Assembly (NCBI GenBank): GCA_023424785.1
Contig: JAFADP010000005.1
Span: 1 to 64,000, forward strand
Source: Bacillota bacterium
GTDB taxonomy: Bacteria > Bacillota > Clostridia > Clostridiales > Clostridiaceae
Direction of reading: 5' to 3'
Length of the DNA stretch: 64,000 bases
Both the position numbers and the translations under genes were made by a program. Positions within the stretch are counted from its first letter, which is position 1. Each line of letters begins with the position of its first letter. Shown piece after piece: positions 29,043-37,182 of the stretch. Under the pieces are notes generated by a model. That model ran no database searches. It was not told the origin of the DNA and worked only from the letters and a program-made list of their open reading frames with translations.

Positions 29043-30191
29043 CTATTTATCTTCATGTATAACTTTATACATTTGAACAATTTCCTTATCAAAAAGAGGT
29101 CTCTTAAGTCTAACTGATAACGCTCTTACTTGTTCTAATATATTATTAGCCTCTTCATCTGTAAGAGTTATATTGTATTCATTAAATTTATTTACTATTG
29201 CAGCTCTTCCTGAATGTTTTCCTATTACTATTTGTCTTTCAAGTCCAACTACACTTGGATCAAAAGCTTCGTAGTTTTTAGGATTCTTTATTGCTCCATC
29301 TGCATGTATACCTGATTCATGTGCAAACATATTGGTACCAACTATAGCTTTCCATATAGGTAACTCTCTTCCTGAAGCTCTAGATACATATTCACATATT
29401 TCTCTAAACATTCTTGTATCTATATCAGTCTCCATATTGTATACATACTTTAATGCCATAACTACTTCTTCTAATGCTGCATTACCAGCTCTCTCACCTA
29501 AGCCATTTACTGTTACCCCAACATGATTAGCTCCACCTCTAATACCTGCAACTGCATTAGCTGTAGCCATACCAAAATCATTATGAGTATGCATTTCTAT
29601 ATCAAAATCTGTATTCTTATATAAATACTCTATTTCTTTTTCTAGAGTAAATGGTTCCATTACTCCTACAGTATCACAATATCTAAATCTGTTAGCTCCT
29701 GCCTCCTTAGCTGCTTTCATGAATTGTACTAAAAACTCCTTATCAGCTCTTGAAGCATCTTCTCCATTTACTGATACATACAAGCCATTCTTCTTAGCAT
29801 ATTCAACAGACTTTACCATATTTTCAAGAACCCATTCTCTTGACGTATTTAACTTATTCTTGATATGTATATCTGATACTGAAATTGAAATTGCAACTGC
29901 ATCTACTCCACAATCAATGGATTGTTCTATATCTGATATAACTGCTCTGTTCCATGCCATTATGCTACTCTTTAAATTTCTCTTAACAATATCTTTAATA
30001 GCTTGTTTTTCATCTCCTCCCATAGTTGGTATTCCAACTTCAAGTTGGTCTACCCCTAGATCACTTAACATTGATGCTATAGCTATTTTTTCATCATTGG
30101 CAAAAACAACTCCTGCTGTTTGTTCTCCATCTCTAAGTGTTGTATCTACTATGTAGATGTTTTTTCCATTTTTGAGATCTTTTATAGGCAT
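29043..30191 (-). CDS. Homocitrate synthase, NifV-type (alternatively Re-citrate synthase)
   Basis: 382 residues of the DRE-TIM metallolyase family: 'IVDTTLRDGEQTAGVVF', 'EVGIPTMGGDE', metal ligands in 'IEMHTHNDFGMATANAVAG' and 'GERAGNAALEEVVMAL', then 'GIHADGAIKNP'. It condenses acetyl-CoA with a 2-oxo acid. The length equals NifV homocitrate synthases (about 380) and is shorter than the roughly 450-residue clostridial Re-citrate synthases, and it lacks the regulatory domain of isopropylmalate synthase. No nif gene is present. With the aconitase-like gene it makes a two-step module; acetyl-CoA plus oxaloacetate or 2-oxoglutarate are both possible. The ribosome site is AAAAAAGGGGGT. Confidence 0.85.
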   Translation of the reverse strand: MPIKDLKNGKNIYIVDTTLRDGEQTAGVVFANDEKIAIASMLSDLGVDQLEVGIPTMGGDEKQAIKDIVKRNLKSSIMAWNRAVISDIEQSIDCGVDAVAISISVSDIHIKNKLNTSREWVLENMVKSVEYAKKNGLYVSVNGEDASRADKEFLVQFMKAAKEAGANRFRYCDTVGVMEPFTLEKEIEYLYKNTDFDIEMHTHNDFGMATANAVAGIRGGANHVGVTVNGLGERAGNAALEEVVMALKYVYNMETDIDTRMFREICEYVSRASGRELPIWKAIVGTNMFAHESGIHADGAIKNPKNYEAFDPSVVGLERQIVIGKHSGRAAIVNKFNEYNITLTDEEANNILEQVRALSVRLKRPLFDKEIVQMYKVIHEDK

Positions 30192-30265
30192 GAAAATACC
30201 CCCTTTTTTATTTTAATTTGTATACTCTGCCCCAAGAATATAAGATTATATAATTTATCTCTTTT

Positions 30266-30294
30266 ATTTTAACATATTATCCTATAAATAACAA
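30266..30294 (-). promoter_or_regulatory. Putative promoter of the homocitrate synthase-aconitase operon
   Basis: On the minus strand TTGTTA (30289-30294), a 17-base spacer and TAAAAT (30266-30271). It lies in the 252-base interval after nrdD; the rest of the interval is AT-rich, with two TTGCAA-like words but no recognised site. Confidence 0.45.
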
Positions 30295-30411
30295 TAGATC
30301 CAATATTGCTTTTGCAAGTTTCAATCATCACTCTTTCAATATATAATATTTTTTTTATTTTTATTCCTATTTAAAAAGATTTATTGCAAGTTTTTATATA
30401 AATATTGCAAT

Positions 30412-30444
30412 AAAAAAAGAGTGCTAATTTAGCACATCTCTTTT
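30412..30444 (-). terminator. Intrinsic terminator after nrdD
   Basis: Perfect inner stem GTGCTAA/TTAGCAC extended by AGAG/CTCT, then seven T on the minus strand. It touches the nrdD stop codon. Confidence 0.88.
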
Positions 30445-32555
30445 TATAAATAAGTATTTATATGGTTTTCTGTATGAGTTATTCTGTCTTTTCTCTCATT
30501 ATACTTTCCAGGTCCAAATCTCTCATCTAAACTTAAGTAACCTGTTACTCTTGAAATGCCTTGAATATTAGCACTATTACACTTTGGACATTTACATTCA
30601 TTACTAAATAATTGCTCTCCACATTCCTTACAATATCTTATATGGAAGTTTATTCCCATATATCCCATATTAGTATTAGTAAATGCGTAATTTACTATAT
30701 CCATAATTATCTCCGCTGTTGGATTATCATCTACTTCAATATAACTTATATGTCCTCCACTACATAATTTGTGGTATGGAGCTTCTATATCTATTTTTCT
30801 TTTTATTGATATAGGATAATTAACAGGTATATGATAACTATTTGTATAATATTCTTTATCAGTTACTCCTGGTATTAATCCAAACATCTTTTTATCATAC
30901 TTTATGAACTTTCCTGATAGACCTTCTGCTGGAGTTGCATAAGTACTCCAATTTAACTTAGTTTCTTCTGTAAACTTATCTAGTTTCTCTCTTAAAAAAG
31001 TAATAATTCTTAATCCTAATTCTCTAGATGAATCATCCTCTCCATGATGCTTTCCTGTTAATGCAACTAAGGTTTCCGCAAGTCCAATAAATCCTATTCC
31101 CCATGTACCTTGTTTTAAAATAGGTTCAATTGAATCATCTTGTTGTAAGTTCTCTGACCCTTTCATTAAATGTTGTCCTACTACAAAAGGTAAGTCCTTT
31201 ACTCTTAATTTCTTTAAAACATTATATCTATGAAGCAATGATTCTTTTGCAAAATCAATTCTTTCATTAAAAATGCTAAAAAACTCATCAATATTTCCTT
31301 TTGCCTGTATTCCTATTCTAGGAAGATTTATTGTTACTGGAGCAATATTTCCTCTTCCCTTACATCCTGGTTCTCCATTAACATTCTTCATAAGATATGT
31401 TCTACATCCCATAGTAGCTGGCATATATCCTTGATCATAATACTCTTTATTAAAATCTGCATCTATGTTCATAAATGTTGGATTCATTCTTTTAGCTGCT
31501 ACTTTACAAGCTAATTTATATAAATAGAAATATGGATCACCTTCATTCTTATTAATTCCATCCTTAACTCTAAATATTATGTTAGGAAAAATAGGTTGTT
31601 CTCCTTTTCCTAATCCCTTTTCATATTCTAATAAAAATATCTCACAAATTAATGCTGCATCTTTATTATTCGGAATTCCCAAATTAATAGAACTAAATGG
31701 AACCTGTGATCCTGCACGAGAATGCATAGTATTTAAATTATATACTATTCCTTGCATAGCTTGATGAATTCTTTTTATTAATCTTTTTTCAACTAATTCA
31801 TCTAATATATCATCTTTAACTCCTAGTTCTATAAATTCTTGCTTTATTTCTTCTCTTGTAGGTTCAATAAATATAGACAGATCATTATCAAAATCCGGAT
31901 GTGATTGTCCTCCAAACATATCGTTTTGTGTAGATTGTAATAATATACATGAAAGCTCTGCAGCACTTTCTATTCTCTTTGGAACTTTTATAGTACCATA
32001 TCCAGTATTAAATCCTCTTTCTAATACCTCTTTTGTTGGTATATGAAGACAATTAGTAGTTAAATTATAACTATCTAAATCGTGATAATATAAATCTCCT
32101 ACTTCATGTAACTTTGCTAGATACTTAGGCATAGTAGCAAGATTATGCCACTTATTTGATTCTGATGCAATTCTTAAAAGCTTTGAACTGAAATTATTAC
32201 CTACATTGGCATTATCTCTGTCTGTTTCTACTCCAATCTTTTCAATAGCCTTCATTAAATCAGATTTTATATCTCTTATTTTTGTTCTCTCTATTCTATA
32301 ATTTGAATAAGCATTTGCTATATCTGTAAATTCTTCATCTTCCAACGCTTTTTCAACTAAATTTTGTATCTCTTCAACCTGTACTTTACTCTTTTCTTCT
32401 CTATCTATATAATTTATTACTTTTTGTACAGTCTTATTTACCATTCCAAGTTCAAACTCTGATCCTACTTCATCAGCAGCACCTTTTATAGCTTGAGCTA
32501 TCTTATCTTTATCAAATTCTACTTCTCTGCCATCCCTCTTAACAACATATAGCAT
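30444..32555 (-). CDS. nrdD: Anaerobic ribonucleoside-triphosphate reductase (class III)
   Basis: 703 residues. An N-terminal ATP-cone (about 1-90, 'VVKRDGREVEFDKDKIAQAI') senses ATP/dATP. The barrel has 'CLHIPTKEVLERGFNTGYG' and 'GRGNIAPVTINLPRIGI'. Four zinc Cys lie in 'YCKECGEQLFSNECKCPKC', and the C-terminal glycyl-radical site is 'SRVTGYLSLDERFG', where the Gly carries the radical. It reduces ribonucleotides without oxygen, activated by NrdG (23.9 kb). A good promoter and a NrdR-like box lie upstream. It is monocistronic with its own terminator. Confidence 0.97.
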   Translation of the reverse strand: MLYVVKRDGREVEFDKDKIAQAIKGAADEVGSEFELGMVNKTVQKVINYIDREEKSKVQVEEIQNLVEKALEDEEFTDIANAYSNYRIERTKIRDIKSDLMKAIEKIGVETDRDNANVGNNFSSKLLRIASESNKWHNLATMPKYLAKLHEVGDLYYHDLDSYNLTTNCLHIPTKEVLERGFNTGYGTIKVPKRIESAAELSCILLQSTQNDMFGGQSHPDFDNDLSIFIEPTREEIKQEFIELGVKDDILDELVEKRLIKRIHQAMQGIVYNLNTMHSRAGSQVPFSSINLGIPNNKDAALICEIFLLEYEKGLGKGEQPIFPNIIFRVKDGINKNEGDPYFYLYKLACKVAAKRMNPTFMNIDADFNKEYYDQGYMPATMGCRTYLMKNVNGEPGCKGRGNIAPVTINLPRIGIQAKGNIDEFFSIFNERIDFAKESLLHRYNVLKKLRVKDLPFVVGQHLMKGSENLQQDDSIEPILKQGTWGIGFIGLAETLVALTGKHHGEDDSSRELGLRIITFLREKLDKFTEETKLNWSTYATPAEGLSGKFIKYDKKMFGLIPGVTDKEYYTNSYHIPVNYPISIKRKIDIEAPYHKLCSGGHISYIEVDDNPTAEIIMDIVNYAFTNTNMGYMGINFHIRYCKECGEQLFSNECKCPKCNSANIQGISRVTGYLSLDERFGPGKYNERKDRITHTENHINTYL

Positions 32556-32571
32556 TTTAACACCTCTCCAA

Positions 32572-32587
32572 ACACAATATATAGTAA
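32572..32587. promoter_or_regulatory. Putative NrdR box upstream of nrdD
   Basis: ACACAATATATAGTAA fits the NrdR-box pattern ACACWATATATWGTGT at 14 of 16 positions. It lies 17 bases before the nrdD start, just after the probable transcription start. A convincing second box three helical turns away was not found. Confidence 0.45.
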
Positions 32588-32598
32588 TATTACGATTT

Positions 32599-32627
32599 AT
32601 TATACTTCATACTTTTTTATATTTCAA
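32599..32627 (-). promoter_or_regulatory. Putative sigma-A promoter of nrdD
   Basis: TTGAAA (32622-32627), a 17-base spacer and TATAAT (32599-32604) on the minus strand, about 45 bases before the start codon. Confidence 0.6.
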
Positions 32628-32766
32628 TTTAGTTATGTTTGCATTATTTAGATAAATTTATGCCTAATCACATTTTATCCCCTCTTTTCTTCAATTATTA
32701 AATCTTTTCATCTGTCTATTATTTTATTTATTACTAACATAAACATATAAAAAGGAGGTTTTATAT

Positions 32767-33780
32767 ATGAGAAAAAAAATTTTATTTACTTCTTTAATGT
32801 TATTTCTTCTTACTATTTTAGGATGTAACAAAAGTAATTTAGACTCTAAAGAAACCTTTAGTAATTTACCTAACGATAATAAAAGCTTAACTTCTTATTA
32901 TACTGGTGAAAAAATAACAACTGATGAAAATAGTTTACCTGCTTTTATGATTGTTATAGAAAATTCTACTAACTCAAGACCTCAAAGTGGATTATCACAA
33001 GCTGATATAATTTATGAAACTTCTGCTGAAGGTGGTATTCCTAGATTTATTGCATTATTTCAATCTGAATCCCCTGAAATAATTGGACCTGTAAGAAGTG
33101 TACGATCTTACTTTTTAGACTTAGCTAAAGAAAGAAATCTACCATTTGCTCATTGTGGTGGTTCTGAAGAAGCATTAAATGAAATTAACACTAATTCTTC
33201 ACTTATGAGTATAAATGAAATATCTAATGGTGATTATTTTTGGAGAGATAATACTAGAAATGCCCCTCATAATTTGTATACTTCTTCTAAAAACATTAGA
33301 AAGTTTATTTCATATAAATCATGGAATATAAAAAATAATAGTTTTTTCAAATTTGATGATAATTTTTTTAACTCCGATAATCTTACTAAAGCACTAAATG
33401 TTTTTATTAAAGTTAACAGAACATATAACACAAGTTATTTTTATGAAGACAATCTTTATACAAAGTATATGGATGGAGAAATAGCGATAGATAAGAACAC
33501 TAATAAGCCTCTTACCTTTTCTAACATAATAATTCAAAAAACATCTATAAATTTAAACAAGGATAACATTCACCTTGATATACAGCTTATAGGTAGTGGT
33601 TATGGGTATGTACTCTCTAAAGGAAAAATATTAAAAGTAACATGGAAAAAAGATAATGCATACTCAAACACTATATTATATGATGAAAATGGAAATGAGG
33701 TTCCTTTATCTCCAGGCAAAACAATTTGGAATATAATAGATAATGAATCTGTAATACAAGTAGATGATATGATTTTATAG
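32767..33780 (+). CDS. DUF3048 domain lipoprotein (YerB-like)
   Basis: 337 residues. A signal peptide ends in lipobox 'LTILGC', so Cys20 is probably lipidated. The mature part is DUF3048, with 'PAFMIVIENSTNSRPQSGLS', 'ADIIYETSAEGGIPRFIALF', 'IGPVRSVRSYFLDLAKE' in the N-terminal half and a second beta-rich domain ('VPLSPGKTIWNIID'). YerB of Bacillus is the reference member; the role is unknown but an extracytoplasmic location is clear. AAAAGGAGG precedes the ATG. It is divergent from nrdD and not obviously linked to degV. Confidence 0.9.
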   Translation: MRKKILFTSLMLFLLTILGCNKSNLDSKETFSNLPNDNKSLTSYYTGEKITTDENSLPAFMIVIENSTNSRPQSGLSQADIIYETSAEGGIPRFIALFQSESPEIIGPVRSVRSYFLDLAKERNLPFAHCGGSEEALNEINTNSSLMSINEISNGDYFWRDNTRNAPHNLYTSSKNIRKFISYKSWNIKNNSFFKFDDNFFNSDNLTKALNVFIKVNRTYNTSYFYEDNLYTKYMDGEIAIDKNTNKPLTFSNIIIQKTSINLNKDNIHLDIQLIGSGYGYVLSKGKILKVTWKKDNAYSNTILYDENGNEVPLSPGKTIWNIIDNESVIQVDDMIL

Positions 33781-33898
33781 TTTTTTTATATTTAGTTGAA
33801 TAACATTAGCACTTCTGATATATTATAACCATATCAATACTGATAATGTTATTACTAATGATAATATAGGTTCTTTTCATTTTAGGAGGTTAATATAA

Positions 33899-34741
33899 AT
33901 GCAAAAAATCGCAATTTTAACAGATAGTGCTTCTGATTTAACTATGGAGACATTAGAAAAACATAATATAAAACTTGCTCCATTTAGAATAATTTACTCT
34001 ACTGGTGAATACGAAGATAAGATTACAATACAAGCAGATGAAGTATATGAAAAATTAGAAAAAGAGGTTCCTACAACATCTTTACCTAGTGCTGAGACAA
34101 TCAATAAGATACTTGATGAACTAGAAGAAGAAGGATATACACATGTTATATCTATTAATATCTCTAGTGAACTTTCTGGAACATCAAATGCTATAAGATT
34201 AATATTAGAAGATCGTCCAAATCTAACTTCATTTGTATATGATTCAAAGACTCTTACAGCAGCTGAAGGATATATAGCATTACAGGCTGCATTAATGGTT
34301 GAAGAAGGAAAAACATTCGAAGAAATAGTTTCAGCACTACCTAATATAAGAAAAAAATGTAATGTTTATTTTACTCTAAATACATTAGAGTATTTAAAAA
34401 AAGGTGGAAGAATAGGTAAGGTTAGTGGAACTATTGGAGAAATCCTTAACCTTAAACCAGTTATTCATGTTGGTGATGATGGAATATATAATACCTATGC
34501 AAAAGTTAGAGGAAGAAAACAATCTCTTAATAAACTAACTGGTATTATAAAAGATTATTTATCTAAAGGTAAATGTAACATATGGATAATGCATGGATGT
34601 GCACCTGATGAAGGTAAAGAATTCTTTGAATCAATAAAAAAGCTTGATAATATAAATGAAATACATTTCTCATATATTGGACCTGCCCTTGGAGTTCATA
34701 CTGGTCCAGGATTAATAGGTGCTTTTATTTATGAGGTTTAA
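33899..34741 (+). CDS. DegV family fatty-acid-binding protein
   Basis: 280 residues. 'IAILTDSASDLT' at the N-terminus and 'PTTSLPSAE' in the middle are DegV marks, followed by 'NTLEYLKKGGRIGKVSGTIG' and the C-terminal 'GPALGVHTGPGLIGAFIYE'. DegV/FakB proteins hold a fatty acid as an acyl-phosphate for the kinase FakA; no fakA is nearby. It lies eight bases before a PadR regulator gene and is probably co-transcribed, which hints that PadR may answer to membrane lipid state, though this is inference only. AGGAGG precedes the ATG. Confidence 0.93.
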   Translation: MQKIAILTDSASDLTMETLEKHNIKLAPFRIIYSTGEYEDKITIQADEVYEKLEKEVPTTSLPSAETINKILDELEEEGYTHVISINISSELSGTSNAIRLILEDRPNLTSFVYDSKTLTAAEGYIALQAALMVEEGKTFEEIVSALPNIRKKCNVYFTLNTLEYLKKGGRIGKVSGTIGEILNLKPVIHVGDDGIYNTYAKVRGRKQSLNKLTGIIKDYLSKGKCNIWIMHGCAPDEGKEFFESIKKLDNINEIHFSYIGPALGVHTGPGLIGAFIYEV

Positions 34742-34749
34742 TTAAAAAA

Positions 34750-35202
34750 ATGAGTAACCTTGATTTTATGGATGCAAAGGATATTAAAGCAGAAGAAAAA
34801 AGACTTTATGAAGAATATAAAGCTAAAGTCGCAGAATTAAAAAAGGTTCAAAGAGAAAAAGACTCTGTTGGTCAAATCTTCACAAAGGGACTTCTTCCAA
34901 TTTATGTACTTTATATTTTAAATATAGAGCCTACAAACGGAAATGAAATATCAAAAAAAATTGGTAAAAGAACTAATGGTTTATGGATACCAAGCACTGG
35001 AGGAATTTATCCTCTTTTAAAAAAATTAGAAAAGCAAGGTTTTATTATTGGAGAATGGGATGACCCAAATAAAAAGTTTCAAAAAATATATAGCTTAACT
35101 GATAAAGGTAGAAAAGAATTTGAAGCAAAAAAACAAATTCTTAAACCTAAAATAGAAGAAGCTTTTAAAGTTTTTCAAATAATATATTCTGATTTATATT
35201 AA
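34750..35202 (+). CDS. PadR family transcriptional regulator
   Basis: 150 residues. An N-terminal helical extension of about 40 residues (rich in Lys/Glu) precedes a winged helix: 'LLPIYVLYILNIEPTNGNEI', 'GIYPLLKKLEKQGFIIGEW' and 'RKIYSLTDKGRKEFE'-like ending. These are the PadR helix-turn-helix and wing. No large C-terminal dimer domain is present, so it belongs to the short PadR subgroup. It starts eight bases after degV and ends in a terminator at 35201-35234. The ligand and targets are unknown. Confidence 0.85.
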   Translation: MSNLDFMDAKDIKAEEKRLYEEYKAKVAELKKVQREKDSVGQIFTKGLLPIYVLYILNIEPTNGNEISKKIGKRTNGLWIPSTGGIYPLLKKLEKQGFIIGEWDDPNKKFQKIYSLTDKGRKEFEAKKQILKPKIEEAFKVFQIIYSDLY

Positions 35203-35234
35203 GATATACTTTTTAGTATATCTTTTTATATTTT
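35201..35234 (+). terminator. Intrinsic terminator after padR
   Basis: AAGATATACT pairs with AGTATATCTT across a five-base loop, followed by TTTATATTTT. It overlaps the padR stop. Confidence 0.8.
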
Positions 35235-35265
35235 GGTAAATCATATCCTTAAGAGGTGATAACTT

Positions 35266-35442
35266 ATGAAAGGGTTACTTATTGATAAAAATGATACTGA
35301 TGGTTTTATTATACTACAAGATGATTCAATAATATCTATACCACTTTCAAATATAAAGGATAATAATGTTGGGTCTACTGTTGAATTCTCTCTTTTAAAA
35401 ACTAATCACTATTTTCCTAAATTCAAAGATAATATATATTAA
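35266..35442 (+). CDS. Small conserved-looking protein of 58 residues, function unknown
   Basis: A short ORF with a good ribosome site (AAGAGGTGAT, seven bases before the ATG) placed between two terminators, so it is very likely a real gene. The product is acidic/neutral and beta-prone: 'MKGLLIDKNDTDGFIILQDD' followed by 'SIISIPLSNIKDNNVGSTVE'. No transmembrane segment, cysteine or known motif is seen. The look is that of a small beta-barrel (OB- or SH3-like), but this is only an impression. I do not recognise a family. Confidence 0.7.
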   Translation: MKGLLIDKNDTDGFIILQDDSIISIPLSNIKDNNVGSTVEFSLLKTNHYFPKFKDNIY

Positions 35443-35480
35443 AAAAAATGTAGCACCTCTTATAGATGCTACATTTTTTT
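35443..35480. terminator. Bidirectional terminator between the 58-residue ORF and mrp
   Basis: AAAAAAATGTAGCA and TGCTACATTTTTTT arms around a 10-base centre; T-runs on both strands. It serves both converging genes. Confidence 0.92.
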
Positions 35481-36330
35481 AATATAATCCTTCAAAAATT
35501 AATGAGAATAAAGGATTTTCTCTCACATATTCTTCTGCCTTACCTTCTTCTAAAGCCTCTGTGAAGTCTAAATCTATTGGTAGCTCTCCAATTAAAGGTA
35601 ATCCTAAATACTCTGCATGTTCTTCTGATGACTTCTTGCTAAATACATTTATTTTCTTATCGCAATCAGAACATCTTATATATGCCATATTTTCAACTAC
35701 TCCTCTAACCTTTATTCCTATTTTTTCTGCCATTATTACTACCTTCTTAACAATCATAGAAACCATATCTTGTGGAGTTGATACTATAACCATTTCTTTT
35801 ATAGGGAATTCTTGCATAACTGTTAATGCAATATCTCCTGTTCCTGGTGGCATGTCTATTAATAAATAATCTAAGTCTCCCCACTCACTATCTAAATATA
35901 GTTGTTGTAATACTCCTGTTATAACAGGTCCTCTCCATATAACAGGTTGATCCTCAACTTGTGTAACTAAATTCATTGACATAACCTTTATTCCACTGTC
36001 AGTTTCTACTGGTTCAAATTTAAAGCTACTCTCATTTACAGGTATCATTTTTGCTCTTTTTTCATTTATACCAAAGAATCTTGGCATAGATGGACCTGTT
36101 ATATCTGCATCTAATACTCCTACAGAATAACCTTTCTTTCTTAACATTGTAGCAATTACACCTGTTATAGTAGATTTTCCAACTCCTCCTTTACCACTTA
36201 TTACTCCAATAATATTCTTAACATTTCCATACTTAGGTAACATCTTCATTGAAATATTAGTTGTTGAACATGTTGTTATACCTTTAGAAGCACATGCTTC
36301 TTTACTTGAACAATTTGAACAATTACTCAT
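35479..36330 (-). CDS. mrp: Mrp/NBP35-family iron-sulfur carrier ATPase
   Basis: 283 residues. A Cys-rich N-terminus ('MSNCSNCSSKEACASKG') comes before the deviant Walker A 'VISGKGGVGKSTITG' at about 42-56, with 'GVLDADITGPSMP' and 'LLIDMPPGTGDIALTV'. The C-terminal CxxC is in 'YIRCSDCDKKI', the site that holds the bridging [4Fe-4S] cluster in the dimer. Mrp proteins carry Fe-S clusters to target proteins. The extra N-terminal Cys cluster resembles eukaryotic Nbp35. It follows the lipoprotein gene by 21 bases. Confidence 0.93.
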   Translation of the reverse strand: MSNCSNCSSKEACASKGITTCSTTNISMKMLPKYGNVKNIIGVISGKGGVGKSTITGVIATMLRKKGYSVGVLDADITGPSMPRFFGINEKRAKMIPVNESSFKFEPVETDSGIKVMSMNLVTQVEDQPVIWRGPVITGVLQQLYLDSEWGDLDYLLIDMPPGTGDIALTVMQEFPIKEMVIVSTPQDMVSMIVKKVVIMAEKIGIKVRGVVENMAYIRCSDCDKKINVFSKKSSEEHAEYLGLPLIGELPIDLDFTEALEEGKAEEYVRENPLFSLIFEGLY

Positions 36331-36351
36331 TATATTTTTCTCCTTTTCGTT

Positions 36352-37182
36352 TTACCAATTATCTGGCTTTGTATTTACTTCTCCTATATTAATGCTCCAG
36401 TCTTTTCCTTCATAGGTTCCTTGAACATAATAAGTACCATATACTTTATTCTTTTTATCATCTACAGTAATTGTAGTTTTAAATAACTTGCTAGTATATC
36501 CTCTATTTTTAACTGTAATAACAGTATCAAAGTTTTCAATGTTATTATTAACTAATTCTGTACCACTAATTACCTTATCTAGATCTTTTTTAAACTTTTC
36601 CAAGTTTACAGATAATACATACTTTAAGCAATCTACATCCCCTGCTATATTTACTCCAATTTTATTACCCTTACCTAATCTTTCTTTTTCAGCTTTTAAT
36701 ACTTCTAATATAGAATTATAATATATATTCTGAAAATCTCTAGGTTTTCTAACAAATGATAAATTATCTATTATAGTGTCATCTAGATTCTTAGAGATTA
36801 AGTATGAGTTTTTTTCGTCATAAAAATTACCTATATCATTTTCACTAAATCCAACAACATACTTATATGATTTTACATCTTCTCCTATGTAAATATCAAA
36901 TATGTAATCTGCATCTAATTCAGTCTTTTCTTCTGTAATTTTCCCAGATGATAATATATTATATATATCATTTACTGCATTTTTATCTGTTACAACAAAT
37001 CTAAACCCTGCATCTCTAGTGCTTTGTATTATAATCTTATTTACCTTATTTTCTTTAATATATTCAAAATCATTATTTTTAAGTCCTAACTTAACCATTC
37101 CATTATCAATTAGTTGACATCCCGAAAATAATGAAGCTACTAATACAACAAAAGTAATTATTAAAAATTTACTTTTCTTCAC
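36352..37182 (-). CDS. Lipoprotein of unknown function downstream of lgt
   Basis: 276 residues. The start is the GTG at 37182, ten bases after AAAGGAG; it overlaps the lgt stop by 14 bases. Signal peptide 'VVLVASLFSGC' gives a lipobox (SLFSGC). The mature part is beta-rich with 'KIIIQSTRDAGFRFVVTDKN' near residue 50 and ends in 'GTYYVQGTYEGKDWSINIGE'. I recognise no family. Translational coupling to lgt, the enzyme that lipidates it, is notable. A function at the outer membrane face is all that can be said. Confidence 0.8.
   Translation of the reverse strand: MKKSKFLIITFVVLVASLFSGCQLIDNGMVKLGLKNNDFEYIKENKVNKIIIQSTRDAGFRFVVTDKNAVNDIYNILSSGKITEEKTELDADYIFDIYIGEDVKSYKYVVGFSENDIGNFYDEKNSYLISKNLDDTIIDNLSFVRKPRDFQNIYYNSILEVLKAEKERLGKGNKIGVNIAGDVDCLKYVLSVNLEKFKKDLDKVISGTELVNNNIENFDTVITVKNRGYTSKLFKTTITVDDKKNKVYGTYYVQGTYEGKDWSINIGEVNTKPDNW

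Noticed and set aside
29719..30156. Open frame of 145 codons on the plus strand
   Set aside because: Antisense to the conserved catalytic barrel of homocitrate synthase.
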